Source: Deltaproteobacteria bacterium (GTDB taxonomy: Bacteria > Desulfobacterota > Syntrophia > Syntrophales > UBA6807). From it: a stretch of 38,008 nucleotides of DNA. The stretch is taken from NCBI GenBank assembly GCA_011056835.1, contig DSDU01000055.1:1-38008 (forward strand), in the 5' to 3' direction. Shown piece by piece: positions 27,355 to 34,429 of the stretch; the first letter of the stretch is position 1; each line of letters begins with the position of its first letter. The position numbers were made by a program, and so were the translations under genes. The notes under the pieces are model-generated. The model was given only the letters and a program-made list of their open reading frames with translations. It was not told the DNA's origin and ran no database searches.

Positions 27355-28143
27355 TTATGCGGTATCAAACGTTACCGCCATGATCGTATGATCCGACGGT
27401 TTTTCCACCCGCCTCGGCTCCAGATCGATATACGCATCGACGGACTTTTCAGCCAGAGGGACCGTCGCCAGAATATGATCCACACGCCAGCCCAGACCTC
27501 GGTCAACCGCTTTCGGTACACGATAATCAAAAAAGGCAAACTGATTTGCCTCGTCGGGATGGTGTTTGCGAAAGACATCGACAAGCCCCCATGCCTTCAA
27601 ATCATCAAAGGCAGCCCATACCTCCGGTGTAAAGTCCACGTGCCCGAGCAGCCGCTTCGGATCGTGCACATCAATCTCATCACGGGCCACGTTGAGGTCT
27701 CCGCAACACAGGACAGGGTGGCCGGGTTTGTAATGCCTCGACAGATAACCCCTGAGACGCTTGAACCAGTGAAGTTTATATTCAAACTGCGGGTTGTCCT
27801 TGGTCCGTCCCTGAGGGACATAGAGATTCACTACTGCAATGCCTGAGTAGACGCCGGTAATCAGGCGATCGGTATCGGCCGGACCGTCGTCATCAAGCCC
27901 ACGTGAAACGGCTGCCGGCCTTACCAGTGATGCGATGGCAACACCGTTGTACTTCTTGCTCCCGCTGAAGACCGTGTAATAACCGGCATCCTCGAATGCC
28001 TTGACAGGAAACATTTCATCTTCCACTTTTGTCTCCTGCATGCAGAGTACATCGGGGCGGTTATTTTGAAGCCATGGTATTACTATATGCAACCGTGACC
28101 TGATAGAATTGACGTTATATGTAGCAACCGTAAAGGTTTTCAT
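27355..28143 (-). CDS. xthA: Exodeoxyribonuclease III (AP endonuclease)
   Basis: XthA cuts 5' to abasic sites and degrades duplex DNA 3' to 5' in base excision repair. The 262-residue protein has the full motif set: TVATYNVNSIRSRL (catalytic Asn), MQETKVEDE (metal-binding Glu), NLYVPQG (Tyr), CCGDLNVARDEIDVHDP (Asp/Asn), GWRVDHIL (Asp) and KPSDHTIMAV (His). ATG 28143 has a long AAGGGGGGG purine tract just upstream; the frame extends 14 codons further to 28185, without support. It is divergent from the YbaK gene, with 267 bases between them. The beta-CASP gene follows 231 bases downstream on the same strand. Confidence 0.95.
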   Translation of the reverse strand: MKTFTVATYNVNSIRSRLHIVIPWLQNNRPDVLCMQETKVEDEMFPVKAFEDAGYYTVFSGSKKYNGVAIASLVRPAAVSRGLDDDGPADTDRLITGVYSGIAVVNLYVPQGRTKDNPQFEYKLHWFKRLRGYLSRHYKPGHPVLCCGDLNVARDEIDVHDPKRLLGHVDFTPEVWAAFDDLKAWGLVDVFRKHHPDEANQFAFFDYRVPKAVDRGLGWRVDHILATVPLAEKSVDAYIDLEPRRVEKPSDHTIMAVTFDTA

Positions 28144-28410
28144 ATCCCCCCCCTTCATTCGACACGGTACCGCTGATGCGATCATTGCCGGTAACGTATC
28201 GAATTGTCGTCAAAGACACAAGCAATATATGCAATAAAAACGGATTTTCTTACGTTAACGGAACACCTTACGAGTTATGCGCTCTACGGAGTAAGCATCG
28301 CCATGGCGATTGATACTTTCCATGTCGCCGTCTGTACTTCAAAAGGACTTCATGCTATAGGACCCGGCATGATGAAACATGATTACAATCCGGAACAGCG
28401 GAGGAACGAT

Positions 28411-28869
28411 ATGAGTTTTGAAACCGTAAAAGCATTCTTCGAAGATAACGGCTATGATTTTAAAGTCAGAGAATTCGATACCAGCACGGAAAATGTAGCA
28501 CTTGCAGCCCGTGCACTGGGAGTCGAACCCGCCCTGATTGCAAAAACACTGGCATTCAAGGGCAATGAGAAGAATATCCTTATTGTCATGAAAGGGGATG
28601 CACGGGTAGACAATAAGAAATTCAAGGACCAGTTAAAGATAAAGTCAAAGATGATGTCATTTGATGAAGTGGAAACAACAACAGGTCACCCCGTGGGAGG
28701 TGTCTGCCCCTTCGGACTGAAACAGGACATGGACATCTATGTTGATGTCAGCCTGAAACAGTTTGAAAAAGTATACCCTGCAGGAGGTTCAAAAAACACA
28801 TGCATCGAAATGACGCCCGAGAATATCATGCAGATTACCGGCGCATCCTGGGTTGATGTCTGCAAGTAA
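28411..28869 (+). CDS. ybaK: YbaK/EbsC-family Cys-tRNA(Pro) deacylase
   Basis: This 152-residue protein matches the YbaK/EbsC single-domain family of editing enzymes, which hydrolyse cysteine from mischarged tRNA(Pro). Seen in the sequence are ALAARALGVEPALIAKTLAF with its conserved Lys, the core MKGDARVDNKKFK and the hallmark TGHPVGGVCPFGLK, then DVSLKQFEKVYPAGGS. ATG 28411 has GGAGG seven bases upstream. The frame is open for 69 codons before it, but that stretch lacks family similarity. The family also includes other trans-editing specificities, so the exact amino acid is inferred. Confidence 0.92.
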   Translation: MSFETVKAFFEDNGYDFKVREFDTSTENVALAARALGVEPALIAKTLAFKGNEKNILIVMKGDARVDNKKFKDQLKIKSKMMSFDEVETTTGHPVGGVCPFGLKQDMDIYVDVSLKQFEKVYPAGGSKNTCIEMTPENIMQITGASWVDVCK

Positions 28870-29188
28870 AAAAAATGCCTGGGTTTCACGAAATTTTAAC
28901 GAAAAGATTGTCGCCGTTGCATGAAAAGCGGCTTTTGCACATGACGTATCATCGCAGGTCGGCATACCGATTATTTCGATGTGCAGCCGGAAAGTTTCCC
29001 ATCGCCTACTCAGGTAATGGAGGGCATTACGGTTTACAGCCAATCCCGTCTCTCTTCCAAGAGAGAGCTTACGGCAGGACCTTCCCACAGATTATATGGC
29101 TGCGAGAATCCGGAATGTTTTCTCGCCGCTATGGACGAGGGCCATACACCATAGGTGATTGCTGCCGTGCATTTCAAATTTCACCACA

Positions 29189-29248
29189 TCAGTCGCTGTC
29201 AAGAACAAACTGGAAAAGCATTTCCTTGCATTTATGACATCTACTCAT
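29189..29248 (-). CDS. Very small CxxC reading frame, possibly the start of a broken gene
   Basis: On the - strand AAGGAGG lies five bases before an ATG that opens MSRCHKCKEMLFQFVLDSD and stops after 19 codons. A CxxC pair at positions 4 and 7 suggests metal or redox binding. In the neighbouring frame, immediately beyond the stop, is an open stretch reading DVVKFEMHGSNHLWCMALVH and onward to a stop at about 29096-29098, with one further Cys. Joining the two would need a frameshift near 29190 and would give about 50 residues. It could be a small zinc-binding protein, a decayed gene or chance. I do not recognise the protein. Confidence 0.3.
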   Translation of the reverse strand: MSRCHKCKEMLFQFVLDSD

Positions 29249-29287
29249 ATTGTCCTCCTTGCAAATGCCCATCATGTTTAAAAGTTG

Positions 29288-29307
29288 AACTTTCTTAAAG
29301 GAAAGTT
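29288..29307. repeat. Inverted repeat upstream of the small CxxC frame
   Basis: aactttc (29288-29294) and gaaagtt (29301-29307) pair perfectly around a six-base loop. Together with aaagtt at 29281-29286 it forms a cluster of AAAGTT half-sites. It lies about 40 bases upstream of the CxxC start on the - strand and could be an operator or leader hairpin. Confidence 0.4.
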
Positions 29308-29408
29308 GCAAAAGAATGTAAATTTTCTTATGAGGTACCGATACATTGATGTGACCGGGGATCGTGATGCTGTCATTACTAGAAATCACGCTACATATAT
29401 AATGCATA

Positions 29409-29436
29409 CTGATGATCAGGGATCCTTAATCATCAG
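29409..29436. repeat. Inverted repeat related to the left-edge repeat
   Basis: ctgatgat (29409-29416) pairs with atcatcag (29429-29436). The right arm continues as atcatcaggcaa (29429-29440), and the complement of the arm near 70-82 contains the same 12 bases. This suggests a short dispersed palindromic element. Confidence 0.4.
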
Positions 29437-29556
29437 GCAACGTTTATTTTAACCCATTGAATGACAAATGAGATAAGCCAAGCCGGTTGTCACTGAACGC
29501 TGGAATGATAAAAATATCTTTGAAAGACGAAGAGGTATCCGTCATCATTATTTTCA

Positions 29557-29585
29557 TTGACGTTCTACGCCGGCTTTCCTATACT
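29557..29585 (+). promoter_or_regulatory. Sigma70-like promoter of the MORN operon
   Basis: TTGACG (29557-29562) and TATACT (29580-29585) are separated by exactly 17 bases. Transcription would begin near 29592, about 40 bases before the first start codon. AAAGGGGA at 29604-29611 is the only purine-rich site but lies over 20 bases before the ATG. Confidence 0.7.
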
Positions 29586-29631
29586 GCTAAGGCGCAAAAA
29601 CTGAAAGGGGAACTATCATAGTTTACGTGAT

Positions 29632-32600
29632 ATGCTGATTCGCGATTCACACGATGAGATACGATACAGAGTAACCTTGAACGAGCAGGACTTCCAGGGA
29701 AGCGGTACGTTCATCTGGCCCGACGGCAGTCGTTACGAGGGCAAATTCATCAAAGGATTTATTCACGGAAAAGGTATTTTTACGTGGCCTGATGGAAGCA
29801 GTTACAATGGTGAATGGAACAAGAACCTTCCAAACGGAGAAGGTGTTTTTACCTGGCCCGACGGGAGTTACTGCAAGGGGGTGTGGGATCAAGGAAAGGC
29901 AACACCCGATGAAGACATCATACAGGCCGAGAAGGCGGCGCGATTGAAGGCTGCGGAAGAAGCACGGATCAAGGAAGAAGAAACTCAAAAGAAGGTAGAG
30001 GAGGCCAGAAGAAAAACCGAGGAAATGGCCCGAAAAATTGCCGAGGAAGAAGCCCGGCTGAAGGCCCAAGAAGAGGAACTCAAGAAGAAAACGGAAGAAG
30101 CCAGACGACGCATCGAAGAGACGGCACGTAAAGTTGCTGAGGAGGAAGCACGACTTCAAGCGGAAGAAGAAGCGCTGAAGAAAAAGGCGGAGGAGGCTCG
30201 TCGTAAAGCAGAGGAAGCCGCCAGAAAAATTGCCGAAGAGGAGGCCAGACTCAGAGACGAAGAAGAAGCGCGAGAGAAAGCAGAAGGAAGCAGAAGAAAA
30301 ACCGAGGAAATGGCCCGAAAAATTGCCGAGGAAGAAGCCCGGCTGAAGGCCCAAGAAGAGGAACTCAAGAAGAAAACGGAAGAAGCCAGACGACGCGTCG
30401 AAGAGACGGCACGTAAAGTTGCTGAGGAGGAAGTACGACTTCAAGCGGAAGAAGAGGCGCTGAAGAAAAAGGCGGAGGAGGCTCGTCGTAAAGCAGAGGA
30501 AGCCGCCAGAGAAATTGCCGAAGAGGAGGCCAGACTCAGAGACGAAGAAGATATGCTGCGACAGCAGATTGAGCAGAAAAAACAGAAGACTGAAGAAACC
30601 GCCAGGATACTCGCCGAGGAAGAAGCACGACTTCAAGCGGAAGAAGAAGCGCTGAGGGAAAAAGCTGAAGAAGCTCGGCACAAAGCCCAGGAAACGGCTC
30701 GCAGGATTGCTGAGGAGGAGGCCAGACTCAGGGCTGAAGAGGAAGCAAGCAAGAAAGCCGAAGAAGAGTTCAGGATAAAAATTGAGGAATCCAGGAAAAA
30801 AACGGAAGAAACAGCTATCAAAATGGCTGAAAAAGAAGCCCGCCTTAAGGCTGAGGAAGGATATTTGAGAATAAAGGCTGACGAAGCACGGCAACGCGCC
30901 GAGGAAACGGCGCGGAGGCTGGCTGAGGAAGAAGCACGGCTCAGGGCTGAACGGGATGCCATTCGAACAGCGGAAGAGGAGCTCAGAAATCGAACAGCAG
31001 ACGCACGGCAACAAGCCGAACAGGCAGCCCGAGAAATTGCTGCGAAAGAAGCCATGCTGAGGGCCGAAGAAGAGGAACTCAAAAGGATAACCGATGAAGC
31101 AAGAGTAAAAGCCGAGCAAGATGCGGTGAAGAAGCAGGAAGAAGGGGCACGGCTGAAAGCCGAAGAGGAAGAGCTGAAGAAGAAGGCCGATGAAGCACGG
31201 AAGCGCGCCGAAGAAACGGCACGAAGGCTCGCCGAAGAAGAAACAAGGCTCAGAGCTGAGGAAGAAGCCAGACAACAGGCTGAAAAAGAACTGGAACAGC
31301 GGGCCGAAGAAGCAAGGAGAATGGCTGAAGAGACAGGCCGAAGGATGGCTGAACGCGAAGCCCAACTCAAGATAGACGAAGAAGAGCTGAAGAAGAAGGC
31401 CGATGAAGCACGGAAGCGCGCCGAAGAAACGGCACGAAGGCTCGCCGAAGAAGAAGCCAGACTCCGAGAAGAAGAGGAAACGAGAAAAAAAGCAGAAGAA
31501 GAATTGAAACAGCGCGTTGAAGATGCCCGATACCGTGCCGAAGAAGCAGCCAGACAACTGGAGGAAGAAGAAGCCAGATTCAAAGCTGAAGAAGTCGCTT
31601 TGAGGGGAAAAGCAGAAGAAGCGCGGCAGCGTGCTGAAGAAACCGCCCGAAGGCTGGCGGAAGAAGAAATAAAGATCAAGGCCGAAGAAAATGCATGGAA
31701 GATTGCCGAGGAAGAATTAATAAAACGGGCTGAAGATGCTCGGAAAAGAACGGAAATTGCCGCTAAAAGACTGGCTCAGGAAGAAGCAAACCTTAAGGCG
31801 GAGGAATCCGGGAGATCGTTATCCGGCGTAGGACACATCACAACGGTGACGGCATCTGAAGAAGCAATACAACGAACCGAGAAAGCGGCCAGACAACTTG
31901 CCGAAGAAGAAGCACGTCTCAAGGCTGAAGAGGAAGAATTACAAAACCGCAAGGAAGAAGCGCGGAGGAGGGCCGAAGATGCGGCCGGCAGGATCGCCGA
32001 AGAAGAAGCCAGGCTTAAGGAGGAGGAGGCTGCCAGCCAAAAGGCGGAAGAAGAATTAAAAAAACGTATCGCGGATACGAGGCGGCGAACCGAAGAGGCA
32101 GCACGGAGAATCGCCGAGGAAGATGCCCGGTCACATGCCGAGGAAGAGGAATTGCGAAAACGGGCGGATGAAGCACGAAGAAGGGCCGACGATGCAACCC
32201 GAAGACTGGTTGACGAGGAAGCTCGCCTCATGGCCGAAGAAGACGATTCGAGGAAACGAACCGAAGCCCTCGGATCAAAAAAGGAAGAAAAACAACTGCC
32301 CGCCGATCAGGAAGCGATCGAAATATCAGATGGACATGGATCAAAAGCATATTCCGATGGCAGCGTATACACAGGCGAACTTGTTGATGGACTGCCTGAG
32401 GGTCAGGGAATCATGAACTACAGTAATGGGAACAAATATGCAGGGGAATGGAAAAAGGGAATCCGGGAGGGTCATGGCATACTCACATTATCAGATGGTT
32501 CACGGTATGTAGGCCAGTGGAAAGCCGACAAAAAGAACGGGAATGGTACCGTCACAACATCGGACGGTACAAAATATACCGGTGACTGGGAAAATGATTA

Positions 32601-32982
32601 TCGTCACGGACAGGGAACGGAAACATTTGCCGATGGAATGAAATACAGCGGTCAATACAAGGGCGGAAAATTTAACGGCCAGGGCACGCTCATATTGCCC
32701 GATGGGAGAAAATATACCGGGGAATTCGAAAACTATCAGTTCAACGGAAAGGGAGCGCTTCATTTTCCGAACGGGGACCGGTATGAAGGAGAATTTAAAA
32801 ATAACGAATACCATGGCCAGGGAACAATGACCATGACAGACGGGCGAAAGTACACGGGCCAGTTTGAAAACGGCCTCCCTCACGGATGGGGCGTGATGGA
32901 ATTTACCAGCGGCAAAAGAAATGTTGGTGAATTCAAGAACGGCAAATATGTGGGGAAAACCGAGGGAGGGCGTTATGAGTAA
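29632..32982 (+). CDS. Giant MORN / coiled-coil / MORN protein
   Basis: A 1116-residue protein with no signal peptide or membrane helix, so probably cytoplasmic. Three 23-residue MORN repeats (about 22-92; FIWPDGSRYEGKF, FTWPDGSSYNGEW) precede a charged Glu/Ala/Arg/Lys coil (about 98-885). The coil consists of about 22 units beginning ARxxAEEEARL, mostly exactly 32 or 39 residues long, with a Gly/Ser/Thr hinge near 727-745. Nine further MORN repeats occupy 900-1106. MORN repeats bind membranes or other proteins in eukaryotes; bacterial roles are largely unknown. A fully helical coil of about 780 residues would span over 100 nm, suggesting a spacer, filament or scaffold with binding heads at both ends. 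ATG 29632 is the only start available; the ribosome binding site is poorly spaced. It overlaps the next gene by eight bases. Confidence 0.88.
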   Translation: MLIRDSHDEIRYRVTLNEQDFQGSGTFIWPDGSRYEGKFIKGFIHGKGIFTWPDGSSYNGEWNKNLPNGEGVFTWPDGSYCKGVWDQGKATPDEDIIQAEKAARLKAAEEARIKEEETQKKVEEARRKTEEMARKIAEEEARLKAQEEELKKKTEEARRRIEETARKVAEEEARLQAEEEALKKKAEEARRKAEEAARKIAEEEARLRDEEEAREKAEGSRRKTEEMARKIAEEEARLKAQEEELKKKTEEARRRVEETARKVAEEEVRLQAEEEALKKKAEEARRKAEEAAREIAEEEARLRDEEDMLRQQIEQKKQKTEETARILAEEEARLQAEEEALREKAEEARHKAQETARRIAEEEARLRAEEEASKKAEEEFRIKIEESRKKTEETAIKMAEKEARLKAEEGYLRIKADEARQRAEETARRLAEEEARLRAERDAIRTAEEELRNRTADARQQAEQAAREIAAKEAMLRAEEEELKRITDEARVKAEQDAVKKQEEGARLKAEEEELKKKADEARKRAEETARRLAEEETRLRAEEEARQQAEKELEQRAEEARRMAEETGRRMAEREAQLKIDEEELKKKADEARKRAEETARRLAEEEARLREEEETRKKAEEELKQRVEDARYRAEEAARQLEEEEARFKAEEVALRGKAEEARQRAEETARRLAEEEIKIKAEENAWKIAEEELIKRAEDARKRTEIAAKRLAQEEANLKAEESGRSLSGVGHITTVTASEEAIQRTEKAARQLAEEEARLKAEEEELQNRKEEARRRAEDAAGRIAEEEARLKEEEAASQKAEEELKKRIADTRRRTEEAARRIAEEDARSHAEEEELRKRADEARRRADDATRRLVDEEARLMAEEDDSRKRTEALGSKKEEKQLPADQEAIEISDGHGSKAYSDGSVYTGELVDGLPEGQGIMNYSNGNKYAGEWKKGIREGHGILTLSDGSRYVGQWKADKKNGNGTVTTSDGTKYTGDWENDYRHGQGTETFADGMKYSGQYKGGKFNGQGTLILPDGRKYTGEFENYQFNGKGALHFPNGDRYEGEFKNNEYHGQGTMTMTDGRKYTGQFENGLPHGWGVMEFTSGKRNVGEFKNGKYVGKTEGGRYE
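30007..30265 (+). repeat. Tandem duplication within the coil, copy 1
   Basis: 259 bases nearly identical to 30292-30550 (I count four differences). The offset is 285 bases, or 95 codons: three coil units of 32, 32 and 31 residues. The reading frame is kept. Confidence 0.85.
30292..30550 (+). repeat. Tandem duplication within the coil, copy 2
   Basis: Second copy of 30007-30265. Differences seen are one base each in an Ile/Val, Ala/Val, Glu/Glu and Lys/Glu codon, so the duplication is recent compared with the other units. Confidence 0.85.
31168..31242 (+). repeat. 75-base identical repeat in the coil, copy 1
   Basis: Identical to 31381-31455, offset 213 bases (71 codons, one 39-residue plus one 32-residue unit). 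A second, separate duplication event or gene-conversion tract. Confidence 0.8.
31381..31455 (+). repeat. 75-base identical repeat in the coil, copy 2
   Basis: Identical to 31168-31242. It encodes the EELKKKADEARKRAEET and ARRLAEEE segments. Confidence 0.8.
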
Positions 32983-33589
32983 AAAATCGCCGCTTCAACA
33001 GTCATTTCGTGATACATACGGACAGAGAGCTGTCGACTTTCAATGGAGTGAAACATCATTGGATAGTGAGGGATCACGTGTTTATCCAAGCGGGGCGAGA
33101 TATAACGGCTTCTTTAAGGCGGGATTATTTCAAGGAAAAGGAACATTCACCTGGCCGGATGGAAGTCGCTACGATGGCGAATGGGAAAACGGACTGCCTC
33201 ACGGGGCGGGCACAATGCTTCTGGCCGATGGGTACAGATACGAAGGAACATGGACAAACGGCAGCGCCGATGGCAAGGGCCAGGAAACCCTTCCCGATGG
33301 CGGACGATATCGAGGACAATGGAAAAACGGATTGAAAAACGGAAAAGGTGAGATGGTTTCAGCCGATGGTACCAAATATGGCGGAGACTGGAAAGACGGG
33401 ATATCCCATGGAAGGGGCATACTCATATTTTCAGACGGCTCCAAATATCAGGGAATCTGGAAAGAGGGCTATATGTTCGGTGAGGGTATCCTGACATCAA
33501 CCGATGGGAAAAGCTACCGGGGCACATGGAAAGACGGCAGGTTTAACATTATATCCGAAGTCGGCAAATCAACCGCCGCTGAGGGCTGA
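32975..33589 (+). CDS. MORN-repeat protein
   Basis: A 204-residue protein made of a polar N-terminal segment of about 48 residues and seven 23-residue MORN repeats (for example GTFTWPDGSRYDGEWENGLP) up to near the C-terminus. It has no signal peptide or membrane segment. ATG 32975 has GAGGGAGGG five bases upstream; it overlaps the end of the giant MORN gene by eight bases, so the two are translationally coupled. An earlier in-frame ATG at 32921 lies inside that gene without a site. Its repeats resemble the N-terminal three of the large protein (shared FTWPDGS), suggesting a common origin and perhaps joint assembly. Function unknown. Confidence 0.87.
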   Translation: MSKKSPLQQSFRDTYGQRAVDFQWSETSLDSEGSRVYPSGARYNGFFKAGLFQGKGTFTWPDGSRYDGEWENGLPHGAGTMLLADGYRYEGTWTNGSADGKGQETLPDGGRYRGQWKNGLKNGKGEMVSADGTKYGGDWKDGISHGRGILIFSDGSKYQGIWKEGYMFGEGILTSTDGKSYRGTWKDGRFNIISEVGKSTAAEG

Positions 33590-33921
33590 TATTTCAGGCA
33601 TGCAACAAAATCGTGCCGCGCCATTGAAATAATCCCAACATGAGACTGCTCACAGTTGAGCCATCCTACAATGCGTTTTCCAAGCGTGTCCCCGTGAAAA
33701 CGGGGAAAGGGTGAAGGGGAATCCTTGACTGGTTGTTTTTCAATCGTTTCTTACGATTCGTGATTCGGATCAAATGTGGTTTTTGAAACGGCATTTGACC
33801 TTTTCTGGTAAACAATGATTCATAATAACATCAGAATAGTTCACAAGCCTGGGAAATAAGACACGAAACCAAACACAACCGATCATATCACCCGGATGAC
33901 TCACAGAACCTGAAATCTCGT
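33590..33921. other. Region downstream of the MORN operon; no gene recognised
   Basis: This stretch separates the MORN operon from the cspA terminator. The only structured element I see is the hairpin at 33690-33705. Short frames on the - strand run into the cspA terminator and lack good starts. Confidence 0.45.
33690..33705. repeat. Short perfect hairpin with GAAA tetraloop
   Basis: CCCCGT, loop GAAA, ACGGGG: six GC-rich pairs closed by a GNRA-type loop. It is followed by AAAGGGTGAAGGGG rather than a U-run, so it is not a standard terminator. It may stabilise the 3' end of the MORN transcript or belong to a repetitive family. Confidence 0.45.
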
Positions 33922-33962
33922 TAAAAAAAAGGCATCTCTTCTTTCGTGAAGAGATGCCTTTC
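33922..33962 (-). terminator. Strong intrinsic terminator of cspA
   Basis: A 13-pair perfect stem (aaaggcatctctt at 33928-33940 with aagagatgccttt at 33949-33961) and an eight-base loop. On the - strand it is followed by a run of T, 20 bases beyond the cspA stop. Confidence 0.92.
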
Positions 33963-33981
33963 GCGTTCATGTGGCCGCTTG

Positions 33982-34185
33982 TTATACCCTCATGACGTTT
34001 TTAGCCGCATACCCACGCTCATTCTCTTCAACTTCAAAGGCAACTTTCTCCCCTTCCGTAAGAGTCCGAAACCCCGACATGTTTATTGATGAATAATGAA
34101 CGAACAAGTCTGCACCATCGTTGCGTTGAATAAAACCGTATCCCTTTTTGTCGTTAAACCACTTTACAATGCCTTCCTCCAACAT
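33982..34185 (-). CDS. cspA: Cold-shock domain protein
   Basis: A 67-residue single cold-shock domain, the normal size for CspA-type RNA chaperones that melt structured mRNA. It has [16 protein letters not shown] (RNP1, KGYGFI) and DLFVHYSSI (RNP2), ending [12 protein letters not shown] 34185 has GAAAGGAGGG ahead of it; an ATG five codons earlier is inside that site. The upstream leader forms an 11-pair hairpin (34219-34250), in keeping with the structured leaders known for cold-shock genes. The gene lies 244 bases downstream of the parvulin gene and has its own terminator. Confidence 0.96.
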   Translation of the reverse strand: MLEEGIVKWFNDKKGYGFIQRNDGADLFVHYSSINMSGFRTLTEGEKVAFEVEENERGYAAKNVMRV

Positions 34186-34218
34186 GTTCCCTCCTTTCAA
34201 AACGTGCCTAAATCCCCT

Positions 34219-34250
34219 TCAGGTTATTTCATTCTGAAAAAATAACCTGA
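34219..34250 (-). promoter_or_regulatory. Leader hairpin upstream of cspA
   Basis: tcaggttattt (34219-34229) pairs perfectly with aaataacctga (34240-34250) around a ten-base loop, about 35 bases upstream of the cspA start. No U-run follows on the cspA strand, so it is more likely a stability or temperature-responsive element than an attenuator. Confidence 0.5.
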
Positions 34251-34267
34251 CACCACACAGTGAGGCC

Positions 34268-34297
34268 TATATATCATAAATTCAATAATCAATACAA
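34268..34297 (-). promoter_or_regulatory. Possible cspA promoter
   Basis: On the - strand TTGTAT (34292-34297) and TATATA (34268-34273) are 18 bases apart in an AT-rich region. This would give a leader of about 75 bases that includes the hairpin. Confidence 0.35.
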
Positions 34298-34306
34298 ATT
34301 TTTCCA

Positions 34307-34320
34307 GCATAAATTTATGC
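34307..34320. promoter_or_regulatory. Perfect 14-base palindrome upstream of cspA
   Basis: GCATAAATTTATGC is a perfect palindrome just upstream of the proposed cspA -35 box. It has the form of a dimeric regulator site; the regulator is unknown. Confidence 0.35.
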
Positions 34321-34429
34321 CGCACTGTACGGTCCATTTTTTCAGGCTTCTGTATCGGCACACGTTCGTCAGGTAACATCTTGATGGTGTAATATGAAAA
34401 TATGCTTTTTTTACTGTGCTTTATTATTT

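Larger units (their letters stand above)
28870..29631. other. 762-base region without a convincing large gene
   Basis: Overlapping frames of 72 to 120 codons on both strands have no recognisable product. Three things stand out: a 19-codon CxxC frame with a strong ribosome binding site on the - strand (29189-29248), an inverted repeat upstream of it (29288-29307), and an inverted repeat at 29409-29436 related to the left edge of the window. The right end carries the promoter of the MORN operon. Confidence 0.5.

Noticed and set aside
28204-28410. An N-terminal extension of YbaK
   Set aside because: ATG 28411 has GGAGG at good spacing and begins the conserved domain; the extension has no family similarity.
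28789-29088. A 99-codon - strand frame overlapping the end of ybaK
   Set aside because: Partly antisense to a conserved gene, with no ribosome binding site or recognisable protein.
28875-29237. A 120-codon + frame after ybaK
   Set aside because: No ribosome binding site, no recognisable motif, and it runs antisense across the better-supported small CxxC start.
29647-31557. A 636-codon open frame on the - strand, antisense to the MORN-coil gene
   Set aside because: It mirrors the repetitive Glu/Lys/Ala codons and reads as Phe/Leu/Ser-rich repeats; no start signal or protein family. The + strand has a promoter and domain structure.
30633-31679. A 348-codon Ser/Ala/Arg-rich frame on the - strand in the same gene
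   Set aside because: Another shadow of the coil repeats; composition fully explained by the + strand coding.
33690-33740. A possible CRISPR-type repeat around the ACGGGG hairpin
   Set aside because: Only one copy is present and no regularly spaced repeats follow.
33770-33970. A 66-codon - strand frame downstream of cspA
   Set aside because: It begins inside the cspA terminator and has no start signal.
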